From: Methanobacteriota archaeon
GTDB lineage: Archaea > Halobacteriota > Halobacteria > Halobacteriales > Halalkalicoccaceae
Length of the DNA stretch: 8,665 nucleotides
Direction: 5' to 3'
Assembly (NCBI GenBank): GCA_022561895.1
Contig: JADFQH010000115.1
Location: 1 to 8,665, forward strand
Under the pieces are notes generated by a model, which searched no databases, had not been told where the DNA came from, and saw nothing but the letters and a program-made list of their open reading frames with translations. The translations under genes and the position numbers were made by a program. Of the stretch, positions 1-4,941 are shown one piece after another. Position 1 is the first letter of the stretch, and each line of letters opens with the position of its first letter.

Positions 1-201
1 CTGATGGCGGAACTCGCACTCATTACGCCTCCGGTCGGCATGAACCTCTATGTCATTCACAGCATACGCGGGCCCGGGCACAGCATTTCCGACGTGATCG
101 TTGGCGTGATCCCCTTTCTTTTCATGATGGTCGCAGTAACTGCGATACTCATTTTCTTCCCGGGAATCGCGCTATGGTTGCCGGGCATTCTCTACGACTG
201 A
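1..201 (+). CDS. TRAP transporter large permease subunit (DctM-like), C-terminal fragment
   Basis: Only the last ~66 codons are present; the gene enters from the left edge in frame 1, so the true start lies outside. TRAP large permeases are the main membrane subunit of tripartite, ion-gradient-driven uptake systems for carboxylates and related small organic acids. The visible part has the family's characteristic C-terminal stretch, an 'ELALITPPVGMNLYVI' segment, followed by a strongly hydrophobic final membrane helix (about residues 32-57 of the fragment) and a short tail ending in TGA. Inside a natural operon a substrate-binding protein and small permease gene would be expected upstream, outside the window. 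Downstream, 71 bases later, lies the start of an amidohydrolase gene, a plausible catabolic partner, but that gene is broken. Family assignment is firm from the PPVG motif; the substrate cannot be told. Confidence 0.85.
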   Translation: MMAELALITPPVGMNLYVIHSIRGPGHSISDVIVGVIPFLFMMVAVTAILIFFPGIALWLPGILYD

Positions 202-221
202 TGCAAAGAGTATCGTTTCCG

Positions 222-1067
222 TCATTCAGGCGGCCGGACATGTGAGACATAAAATTTAAGGAGAAAAAGGTGATGCAAGCTGACCTGATCTTGGAAGGTG
301 GCCTTCTGGTCTCGCCAGAAGCCATAGTCTCCGCCGATCTCGCCGTCCTCGACGGGGACGAACTCGGGGCGCTCTGCCGAGCGAACGCCAGCGGCTCGGA
401 GCCGATTTTTGTACTCGACCGCACGAAACCGATCCGAGAGACGGGCGTTCGCGACGACGACGAACAGAAAGACGCTCGCGACGATAAACAGCAGCGCAAC
501 GACTACGACGATCACCGCAGAGTCGTCAACGTTGCCGAAAAACAGCCCCGCAAACGCCGCGATCCCCGCAAACAGCAGTCCAAAGGCGATCACCTGTAGC
601 ATCTGGTTGCCGAGATCACCGCTCCCTTCGGGAACTTCCTCGGGATCGGGCAGCGACCAGTCCTCGGGCGGTTCGGGAACCTCGTAGTCGTCCATCGAAC
701 AGAGCGCGACCGTTGGCTTTACGTCCCGGACGACGGTTCCTTGCCCTTCGACGCTCCCGTCGGGATAGACGATCGCATAGCCCTCGTCGGAGTAGGCCAG
801 GATTCGTGGCGGTCCTTCAAACCGTTCGAGCACCGCGAACACGTCCCGGTTTGCGATCCGGGATTTGAGATCCTTCTCGACCCGCTCGATCAGCTCCTCG
901 CCGGTGATCCACGAGTCGAGATCGAACGCCGCATCCCAGTCGTCGGCGTCCATCCGAGCCATATCCTCGGGACCGAAGCTCTCGAAGTCGTACTCCTCGG
1001 CGGGAACCGACCGCTCATCGTCGCTCCCGTCTTCCTCGGCGTCCTCGAAGGAACGACCGTCAGCCAT
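222..1067 (-). CDS. Acidic two-helix membrane protein of unknown function, probably with a non-native C-terminal tail
   Basis: The 281-residue reading frame starts at ATG 1067. It has a very acidic N-terminal region (residues 1-65), a soluble region ending in a Pro/Glu-rich linker (130-150), two strong membrane helices (about 156-178 and 184-206), then a basic stretch containing 'SDRFRAVEYKNRLRAAGV'. I think it belongs to a conserved haloarchaeal DUF family (possibly DUF7319) found near cytochrome bc-type genes, but this is from memory and uncertain. The tail after about residue 241 (bases 222-345) is the reverse complement of the amidohydrolase gene start and its AT-rich leader; it reads as a hydrophobic, His-rich sequence unlike the rest. 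I infer that the natural stop codon was lost and that the frame reads through foreign sequence to a chance TGA. The original protein would then be about 240 residues. Function is not known. Confidence 0.75.
   Translation of the reverse strand: MADGRSFEDAEEDGSDDERSVPAEEYDFESFGPEDMARMDADDWDAAFDLDSWITGEELIERVEKDLKSRIANRDVFAVLERFEGPPRILAYSDEGYAIVYPDGSVEGQGTVVRDVKPTVALCSMDDYEVPEPPEDWSLPDPEEVPEGSGDLGNQMLQVIAFGLLFAGIAAFAGLFFGNVDDSAVIVVVVALLFIVASVFLFVVVANARLSDRFRAVEYKNRLRAAGVRSAERPEFVPVEDGEIGGDYGFWRDQKATFQDQVSLHHLFLLKFYVSHVRPPE
258..263 (+). promoter_or_regulatory. Shine-Dalgarno site of the truncated amidohydrolase gene
   Basis: AAGGAG lies 9 bases before the ATG at 273, an ideal spacing for pairing with the archaeal 16S 3' end. 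It sits in an AT-rich gap just after the TRAP permease gene. It is one of only two clear ribosome-binding sites seen in the window, and it argues that a genuine plus-strand gene once began here, co-transcribed with the permease gene. Confidence 0.65.
273..347 (+). pseudogene. Truncated N-terminus of an amidohydrolase (dihydropyrimidinase/hydantoinase/allantoinase-like)
   Basis: Reading from ATG 273 gives MQADLILEGGLLVSPEA..., followed by a stretch ending ADLAV. This matches the opening beta-strands of cyclic amidohydrolases (typically 'xADLVIRGGxVVxPDGxxxADVAVxDGRI'). Such enzymes hydrolyse cyclic amides such as hydantoins, dihydropyrimidines or allantoin at a metal centre. After about residue 25 the expected 'DGRIxAIG' and the metal-binding HxH motif never appear. 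The frame stays open to about base 599, but there it reads the reverse complement of the membrane protein gene, giving low-complexity charged nonsense. The gene has therefore lost all its catalytic part. Whether the breakpoint is real in the genome or an assembly artefact cannot be told. Recognition rests on only ~25 residues plus the ribosome-binding site and the TRAP neighbour. Confidence 0.6.
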
Positions 1068-1237
1068 TGGCTTGAAATAACGTTGGGATCAACATACGTG
1101 TTCCGGGATAGGTGATGAGGACGGTTGGGACTGCTTCCCGCTGGTTGCATATGCGGGGCAGCACCAATGCGAGAAGAGACGACGACCATCCGTACGAATC
1201 CGCGCCGTTTAACGCACGTCCGCACCAAGTGAAGTCG
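1068..1237. other. Divergent intergenic region between the two membrane protein genes
   Basis: 170 bases separate the divergent starts at 1067 (-) and 1238 (+). It contains the TATA-like box at 1208-1212 for the rightward gene. For the leftward gene only a weak candidate (CACGTATG, read leftward, about bases 1093-1100) is seen at the right distance. No small gene or RNA could be supported. Confidence 0.4.
1208..1212 (+). promoter_or_regulatory. TATA-like box for the four-helix membrane protein gene
   Basis: TTTAA centred about 28 bases before ATG 1238. This is the spacing expected for an archaeal TBP site on a leaderless transcript, and it supports the internal start at 1238 over upstream starts. 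Confidence 0.45.
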
Positions 1238-1714
1238 ATGGTCGATGCCGCCGTCTGGGCGACGATCGCGCTTTTTCTCGTTACCGTGAGCTTCCCGTTC
1301 TATCTCTTCGGCGCGTGGATTATCATCGAAAACGATCCCGTCACGTGGGCAGTGTTAACACGACATCTCAAATACATCCTCACCGGACTGGTGCTTACGA
1401 CCGGCCCGGTCGCCCTCTGGATGGTCCCTCGACTGCTCGATCAGCTCACCGGCTTTCAGGCGATGCACGCCATCTTCGGGATGCAGGCCTACGCCTTCCT
1501 TCTTTTTGCGCTCACAGGAATAGTCCGGATCTTTCAGGCCAAATATCGAAACGATTTCTACGAGAATCCCAACCAGGACGTAGCGATCGACGATCTCCAC
1601 GAAAACATGGGTGCGTGGCGCTTTCGCCTACGAATCGGCGTCATCGGCTACGTCCTCTGTTGGCTCATCGCCTATCTGCTTGGAGTGATCCAGTTTGGTC
1701 TCACCTATCTCTAG
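1238..1714 (+). CDS. Four-helix integral membrane protein, unknown function
   Basis: The protein has 158 residues from the chosen ATG at 1238. The frame is open back to 1112, but the first 42 codons are not membrane-like, look like noise, and overlap the promoter area. Four hydrophobic helices are seen at about residues 6-28, 46-64, 78-99 and 132-155. Between helices 3 and 4 is a polar loop with charged and Asn/Asp residues ('AKYRNDFYENPNQDVAIDDL'), followed by 'HENMGAWRFRLR'. Single His residues lie at the start of helix 2 (H43) and near helix 3 (H77), but I see no definite haem- or metal-binding pattern. It resembles small conserved haloarchaeal membrane proteins carried near respiratory-chain genes (possibly DUF7321, from memory). 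It is divergent from the acidic membrane protein gene and ends 15 bases from the convergent Glu-rich gene. Function unknown. Confidence 0.75.
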   Translation: MVDAAVWATIALFLVTVSFPFYLFGAWIIIENDPVTWAVLTRHLKYILTGLVLTTGPVALWMVPRLLDQLTGFQAMHAIFGMQAYAFLLFALTGIVRIFQAKYRNDFYENPNQDVAIDDLHENMGAWRFRLRIGVIGYVLCWLIAYLLGVIQFGLTYL

Positions 1715-1729
1715 CGACCTGCTGTACCG

Positions 1730-1951
1730 TTAGCTGTTGTATGGACGTTCGTCGCGGTGAGCGTCGGGGTTCGCGGTCTCTTCGGCGGCGGCCTCTCGCT
1801 GTTCGTCTTCGTCGTCGAGCTTCTCTTCGGCTTCCTCCTCTTGCTGGCGTTCGAGTTCCTCTTCGTGTTCGTCGTCGAGTTCCTCTTCGTGTTCGTCGTC
1901 TTTCTCGTGTTCGAGTTCGACGTCCCGGCCGTGTTCTTCCGATTCGGTCAT
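1730..1951 (-). CDS. Small Glu/Asp-rich, predicted coiled-coil protein
   Basis: The protein has 73 residues from ATG 1951, MTESEEHGRDVELEHEK..., overwhelmingly Glu, Asp, His, Arg and Gln. An eight-residue unit DDEHEEEL occurs twice in tandem (about residues 18-33), and the rest continues in the same charged, hydrophobe-poor style with Leu at roughly regular spacing, suggesting a single long charged helix or a disordered tail. No cysteine or enzymatic motif is present. The frame is open back to 2080, but ATG 1951 is preferred because a TATA-like box lies 29 bases upstream, after the nth stop codon. It follows nth on the same strand after a 55-base gap but seems to have its own promoter. Low sequence complexity prevents assignment to a family. 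Reality as a gene is supported by promoter, start and conserved acidic style rather than by homology. Confidence 0.6.
   Translation of the reverse strand: MTESEEHGRDVELEHEKDDEHEEELDDEHEEELERQQEEEAEEKLDDEDEQREAAAEETANPDAHRDERPYNS
1853..1900. repeat. Exact 24-bp tandem duplication inside the Glu-rich gene
   Basis: Two perfect adjacent copies (1853-1876 and 1877-1900) of a 24-bp unit beginning GAGTTCCTCTTC. Being a multiple of three, it keeps frame and encodes DDEHEEEL twice. Complete identity at the DNA level suggests a recent slippage duplication, and copy number may vary between strains. Confidence 0.9.
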
Positions 1952-1976
1952 AGTATCCCCCTCTTCACGATGGAGG

Positions 1977-1983
1977 ATAAAAA
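1977..1983 (-). promoter_or_regulatory. TATA-like box of the Glu-rich small protein gene
   Basis: Read leftward the sequence is TTTTTAT, centred 29 bases before ATG 1951 and lying wholly in the gap after nth. Spacing fits a leaderless transcript, so the small gene need not depend on read-through from nth. Confidence 0.55.
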
Positions 1984-2006
1984 CGGTTGGCCCCGCACTC
2001 GCCGGT

Positions 2007-2690
2007 TCACCACGCTTCGTTGCTCGCGAGATCGGTCTCGGAATCGAGCTTCGAGGACGGACAGATATCTTCGAGTACACACTCAGAACAGTCGGGATTT
2101 CGGGCCGTACACGTTTCCCGGCCGTGGCTGATACAGAGGTGAGTGAAATCCTGCCACCCCTCTCGTGGGAGGAGTTCCATCAGCTCGCGTTCGATCTTCT
2201 GGGGGGAGTGCGCTTCGGTGATGCCCAGCCTGCGGGTCAGGCGCTGTACGTGCGTGTCGACGACGACGCCTTCGACCACTTCGTGGCCGTGCTGGAGCAC
2301 GACGTTCGCCGTTTTGCGACCGACGCCTGGCAGCTCCGTGAGTTCGCTCATCGTATCCGGAACCTGCCCACCGTGCTCAGAAACAATGATCTCACTGGCT
2401 TCCCTGATGTACTTCGCCTTGTTGTTGTAGTAGGTGATCGAGCTGAGCGCCTCTGCGAGTTCTTCTTGGGGTGCGTTTGCGTACTCCGCTGCGCTTTCGT
2501 ACGTTGCAAAGAGGTCTTTCGTCTCCTTGTTGACTCGCTCGTCGGTACACTGCGCCGAGAGGATAACGGCGATAAGCAGTTCGAGCCGGTTCGAAAAGTC
2601 GAGCGAGATCGTCGTATTGGGATACGTTTCGAAAAGACGTTCCGTGACCTCGGCGGCTTGTGCTTCCGGCGAGTCCAGTCGGGTTCCCAT
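2007..2690 (-). CDS. nth: Endonuclease III, DNA glycosylase / AP lyase
   Basis: The protein has 227 residues from ATG 2690 (an in-frame TTG at 2774 is upstream but its codons look non-coding). Endonuclease III removes oxidised pyrimidines from DNA and nicks the abasic site in base-excision repair. All hallmarks are present: a helix-hairpin-helix 'LPGVGRKTANVV' at residues 120-131 with the catalytic Lys126; the catalytic Asp145 in 'VVVDTHVQR'; and a C-terminal [4Fe-4S] cluster with Cys194, 201, 204 and 210 in the exact C-x6-C-x2-C-x5-C spacing. 'LIAVILSAQCTD' (39-50) is the usual substrate-side motif. Length is slightly above the bacterial ~211 because of a short polar tail after the cluster. 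It is divergent from the endonuclease of the R-M locus; I see no reason to link them functionally. Confidence 0.95.
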   Translation of the reverse strand: MGTRLDSPEAQAAEVTERLFETYPNTTISLDFSNRLELLIAVILSAQCTDERVNKETKDLFATYESAAEYANAPQEELAEALSSITYYNNKAKYIREASEIIVSEHGGQVPDTMSELTELPGVGRKTANVVLQHGHEVVEGVVVDTHVQRLTRRLGITEAHSPQKIERELMELLPREGWQDFTHLCISHGRETCTARNPDCSECVLEDICPSSKLDSETDLASNEAW

Positions 2691-2793
2691 ACAGTGGATG
2701 GAAAGCGCGTCGTGTTGAGCGGTTCGATTTCGTTCGTACTCACGTCTCACCCCTATTGCGTTACGGTTCCACAAGCAATCACTGCAACGTAGT

Positions 2794-2815
2794 TAGATCG
2801 AGTCAAATTGATCTA
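2794..2815. repeat. Inverted repeat upstream of the endonuclease promoter
   Basis: TAGATC (2794-2799) and GATCTA (2810-2815) form perfect 6-bp arms around a 10-base spacer. It sits just upstream of the TATA-like element, a position used by archaeal activators or repressors. Each arm contains GATC. The immediately preceding CGTAGTT (2788-2794) matches 6 of 7 bases of the half-site in the 4618-4633 operator candidate. Confidence 0.4.
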
Positions 2816-2833
2816 CATTATGTATAACTGTAG
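2813..2833. promoter_or_regulatory. TATA-like box flanked by 5-bp inverted arms, promoter of the endonuclease gene
   Basis: TGTATAA (2821-2827) is a good archaeal TATA element, predicting initiation near 2850 and a leader of about 20 bases before GTG 2870. It is bracketed by CTACA (2813-2817) and TGTAG (2829-2833), which are reverse complements, making an imperfect palindrome centred on the TATA box. Such placement would let a bound dimer occlude TBP. No Shine-Dalgarno sequence is seen before GTG 2870. Confidence 0.4.
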
Positions 2834-2869
2834 TAGAGTGTATGCACCAACTGAATCGCATATACTCAT

Positions 2870-3589
2870 GTGAAACGGCCAGAATTTAACGACGACTGGT
2901 TCAATTCAAACGCCGAACTGCCGTACGGCGTCGAGCCGTCGGAAGTCAAGACGGCAATCAAAGAGTTCTACGAGTTCTACGGGGACATGAACCAGTTCTT
3001 TTTAGAAGAAGGACACGGGCGCATAGAAACCATTCTCCGGGCGAACAACGCGCTGAGCGATTTTATTGGAAACGTTGCGACCGAAGAACTCGCACAGGCA
3101 TCCGACGCTCTCGTTATCAACCAGAAACCGGACGGCTTTCCGGATCTGCTTCCGAGCGAACACAGGGAGTATGCGGAACATAATTTCAAGATTCATCACG
3201 GTGGCTATGGTATCGAAACGAAATGCAGCAAATCGAGCGGCGGCTGGCAGGCACACAACAATGAGGAGGCGTGGTTCATCGTATTTCGATACGAGCGTGG
3301 CGATCCCGAGGACGCGATCCACGAGATGGATCCAATTCAGTTCACGCAGGTTCTCGCTGGAAACCTAACCGAGGATGACTGGAGCCATAGTGGGCGGTCG
3401 GAAGACAGTCGCCGGACGATCACAAGTAGCATTATCGCGAGCGGGATGGACACGCTCAGATCGAACCCGGTCTATGAAGATCCGAACGCGATTACGGGAC
3501 GCGGAGAGGCGCTCGTCCGCTATCGCAAGCATCACGCAGCGTTCGATCCGACGTTTGCGGACGAACATCCGGAGTACACTCCTCAGTAA
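2870..3589 (+). CDS. Putative type II restriction endonuclease, PD-(D/E)XK-like
   Basis: The protein has 239 residues from GTG 2870; an in-frame TGA at 2852 excludes a longer form, and the ATG two bases upstream (2868) runs straight into a stop in its own frame. I do not recognise a named enzyme. A plausible nuclease core is visible: Pro91-Asp92 in 'GFPDLLPSE', then Glu116-Thr-Lys118 in 'GYGIETKCSK', i.e. PD-x23-ExK, preceded and followed by beta-strand-like segments. Downstream, 'SGGWQAHNNEEAWFIVFRY' (123-141) is the kind of conserved Trp/His/Asn patch followed by a hydrophobic strand seen in some type II enzymes. The N-terminal 80 residues look helical and may bind DNA. The gene converges on, and overlaps, a DNA methyltransferase gene, which strongly supports the role. 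Hand-counted GC over 3121-3240 is about 51%, well below the right-hand genes (~70%), suggesting lateral transfer. Recognition sequence unknown. Confidence 0.7.
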   Translation: MKRPEFNDDWFNSNAELPYGVEPSEVKTAIKEFYEFYGDMNQFFLEEGHGRIETILRANNALSDFIGNVATEELAQASDALVINQKPDGFPDLLPSEHREYAEHNFKIHHGGYGIETKCSKSSGGWQAHNNEEAWFIVFRYERGDPEDAIHEMDPIQFTQVLAGNLTEDDWSHSGRSEDSRRTITSSIIASGMDTLRSNPVYEDPNAITGRGEALVRYRKHHAAFDPTFADEHPEYTPQ

Positions 3590-3597
3590 TCACTGAG
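3582..3597. terminator. Short hairpin at the convergent endonuclease/methyltransferase ends
   Basis: CTCAGT (3582-3587), loop AATC, ACTGAG (3592-3597): a perfect 6-bp stem. It contains both stop codons (TAA at 3587-3589 on the plus strand; TGA from 3585-3583 on the minus strand). Because it is symmetric it would fold in both mRNAs. A terminator or 3'-end stabiliser role is inferred only; no strong T-run follows immediately on either strand. Confidence 0.45.
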
Positions 3598-4557
3598 ATT
3601 TCCCTGCACCGCTTCTTTTACGTCCGCCCGGCGTTCAATCGGTGTTGTGACCTTCGTGAGTTCGGGGATCGCGTTCGTTGCCATTTCGTAGAACGTCTCA
3701 TCGATCTCGATTCCGACAGCGTCGTAGCCAAGGGCGTTCGCCGCGGCGACGGTTGATCCGGATCCCATGAACGGATCGAGGATGACTCCCTCTCTGAGTG
3801 GGAGGGCGGCATGTGAAAGCTCGCGCATCAGCTTTTGTGGTTTGAGGTTCGGATGTGCTTCCGGGCTCTCCGAATCTGGATGGGCTTTTTTCGAGATCGC
3901 CGTCTCTTGACTTGGGGTTTTGCCGTTCCCAAGGAGATCGGTAAACGGCCGCTCGGCAGACTCCCGTCGAAGGCCACCTGTTTGCCAGTTTTCGAGATTA
4001 TCTTGAAGCCGACCGTTGAATGGTTTTCTGTAGAGAAGCCACGGCTCCCACCAGACGCGAGGCATTGAGGAAACCATATCGTACTCCTCGTGGGCATTTT
4101 TCGGCCGATCTCCACCTCTCAGTGTTTTCGTCTCGCGGACGAGCACGTCCCGCCGTTCCAAGCCTGCTTCATCCAGTTGCATCGCGACCTCGTGCATCAA
4201 CAACTGCGTCGTCGCAACGAAGAGATGTCCGCCGGGTCGTAGCACACGTTCTGCGACCTCACCGAACTCCTTGAAGAACGTTCGTAGCTTCTCCTTGTCC
4301 GGCTCAGAAAGAACCGTAAATCGGGGCAGCGGTTTTCGTTTGCTTCCATCTAACTCGGGCGGAATACGCCACACACCACCGACACCATCTCGCATTTTCT
4401 CGACTTGTGCCGTTTCGAACTCGATGACACCATACGGAGGGTCCGTTATGATCGCATGGAACTGGTTCTCCGGATACGCTTCGAGAACCTGAAACGCGTT
4501 TCCATGGCGTAGTTCGAGTTCGGACGTTGCTCCCATTGTTCGTAGATTCTGTGTCAT
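3583..4557 (-). CDS. DNA methyltransferase, beta class (probable N6-adenine) of an R-M system
   Basis: The protein has 324 residues from ATG 4557. It transfers a methyl group from S-adenosylmethionine to a base in a specific DNA sequence, protecting the host from its cognate endonuclease. The catalytic motif IV 'IITDPPYG' (DPPY at 39-42) comes first. The motif X-like 'HPNLKPQKLM' (235-244) and the AdoMet-binding motif I 'DPFMGSGSTV' (261-270), with 'GIEID' after it, are C-terminal; this order defines the beta class. DPPY rather than SPPY favours adenine-N6 over cytosine-N4. The long middle section (~140-235), with 'RVWWEPWLLYRKPF' and a variable region, is probably target recognition. Start is supported by a GGAGG site 12 bases upstream; Met8 is an alternative. 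The gene overlaps the endonuclease end by 7 bases and is divergent from a winged-helix regulator, consistent with co-regulation. Target sequence cannot be read from the protein. Confidence 0.9.
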   Translation of the reverse strand: MTQNLRTMGATSELELRHGNAFQVLEAYPENQFHAIITDPPYGVIEFETAQVEKMRDGVGGVWRIPPELDGSKRKPLPRFTVLSEPDKEKLRTFFKEFGEVAERVLRPGGHLFVATTQLLMHEVAMQLDEAGLERRDVLVRETKTLRGGDRPKNAHEEYDMVSSMPRVWWEPWLLYRKPFNGRLQDNLENWQTGGLRRESAERPFTDLLGNGKTPSQETAISKKAHPDSESPEAHPNLKPQKLMRELSHAALPLREGVILDPFMGSGSTVAAANALGYDAVGIEIDETFYEMATNAIPELTKVTTPIERRADVKEAVQGNLSDY

Positions 4558-4569
4558 GCGTTCTTATGT

Positions 4570-4574
4570 CCTCC
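4570..4574 (-). promoter_or_regulatory. Shine-Dalgarno site of the methyltransferase gene
   Basis: Read leftward, GGAGG followed by 12 bases to ATG 4557. This is a slightly long spacing but one of the few good ribosome-binding sites in the window. It implies a leadered mRNA, with the promoter further right in the shared 4558-4658 region. Confidence 0.5.
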
Positions 4575-4611
4575 CTTTCACTACTCCGCTTGATACCGTA
4601 AGTACTTTGAA

Positions 4612-4617
4612 TTATAA
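4612..4617 (+). promoter_or_regulatory. TATA-like box of the winged-helix regulator (possibly shared with the methyltransferase)
   Basis: TTATAA lies 42-47 bases before ATG 4659, predicting initiation near 4640 and a leader of about 19 bases. Read leftward the overlapping sequence is TTATAATTC, so the same element could also serve the methyltransferase, whose leader would then be about 30 bases and include its GGAGG site. It directly abuts the inverted repeat at 4618-4633. Confidence 0.55.
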
Positions 4618-4633
4618 CGTAGGTAAACCTACG
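4618..4633. promoter_or_regulatory. Perfect inverted repeat, candidate operator for the winged-helix regulator
   Basis: CGTAGGT (4618-4624), AA, ACCTACG (4627-4633): 7-bp arms that are exact reverse complements around a 2-base centre. It begins at the base after the TATA-like box and ends before the predicted transcription start, the classic place for an archaeal repressor site. The divergent regulator gene starts 25 bases downstream, so autoregulation is the simplest reading. A related half-site CGTAAGT (6 of 7 bases) lies at 4597-4603, exactly 21 bp (two helical turns) to the left. Confidence 0.7.
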
Positions 4634-4658
4634 CCAAAGCGCTGTCAATCGCCGAACG

Positions 4659-4937
4659 ATGGGGCAGACTGAAGAAGACGTTGCATTCGTTGCCGTCGGG
4701 CCGAACAGACAGAAAGTATTATTCCGACTCACCGAAAGCCCCGCGATTCCGGCACAGATACGCGAAGACACCGGACTGGAGTACTCTCGGATATCGGAGT
4801 CGGTTAACGCGCTGCGCGGACGTGATCTGATCAGGCTGCTCGTCCCCGAAGAGACCGCTCGTGGTCGACTGTACGAAATCACGGAGAGAGGAGAGGATAC
4901 GATCGCATATATGCAAGAAAACGGAATGCTCGAATGA
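4659..4937 (+). CDS. Small winged-helix DNA-binding regulator
   Basis: The protein has 92 residues from ATG 4659. The layout is a short N-terminal strand/helix ('VAVGPNRQKVLFRLTES', 11-27), a helix-turn-helix at about 29-54 in which 'IPAQIREDTGL' leads into the recognition-like helix 'EYSRISESVNALRGRDLI', then a beta-hairpin wing with 'ARGRLYEITERG' (67-78) and a C-terminal helix. This is the MarR/ArsR-like winged-helix fold common in small haloarchaeal regulators; no effector domain or metal-binding Cys/His cluster is seen. It is divergent from the methyltransferase over a 101-base region with a perfect palindrome, and ends 4 bases from the convergent ATP-grasp gene. I infer that it controls itself and the R-M genes, a role filled by Xre-type C proteins in known systems. 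It might instead be an unrelated neighbour. Confidence 0.8.
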   Translation: MGQTEEDVAFVAVGPNRQKVLFRLTESPAIPAQIREDTGLEYSRISESVNALRGRDLIRLLVPEETARGRLYEITERGEDTIAYMQENGMLE

Positions 4938-4941
4938 GTTC

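Larger units (their letters stand above)
2691..2869. other. Divergent intergenic region between nth and the putative restriction endonuclease
   Basis: 179 bases, markedly AT-rich towards the right (25 G/C of 60 over 2821-2880 by hand count). It holds a TATA-like element at 2821-2827 and two inverted repeats (2794-2815 and 2813-2833) near the endonuclease promoter. No convincing TATA box was found for nth. No small ORF or RNA gene could be supported. Confidence 0.5.

Noticed and set aside
1112..1237. N-terminal 42-residue extension of the four-helix membrane protein
   Set aside because: The extension has no membrane or signal character and would cover the TATA-like box; ATG 1238 begins immediately before the first helix.
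1757..2131. Plus-strand frame rich in Phe/Val/Leu that looks like a membrane protein
   Set aside because: The hydrophobic run is the complement of GAG/GAC-rich codons of the Glu-rich gene; complements of acidic stretches automatically read as Phe/Leu/Val.
2124..2792. Long plus-strand open frame (222 codons) opposite nth
   Set aside because: It is the mirror of the nth gene, whose catalytic and iron-sulfur residues are intact; its translation shows no motif and the high GC makes such shadow frames common.
2007..4557. Functional link between nth and the R-M system as one DNA-repair/defence operon
   Set aside because: nth is divergent, of normal composition and universally housekeeping; adjacency is best explained by insertion of the R-M block beside it.
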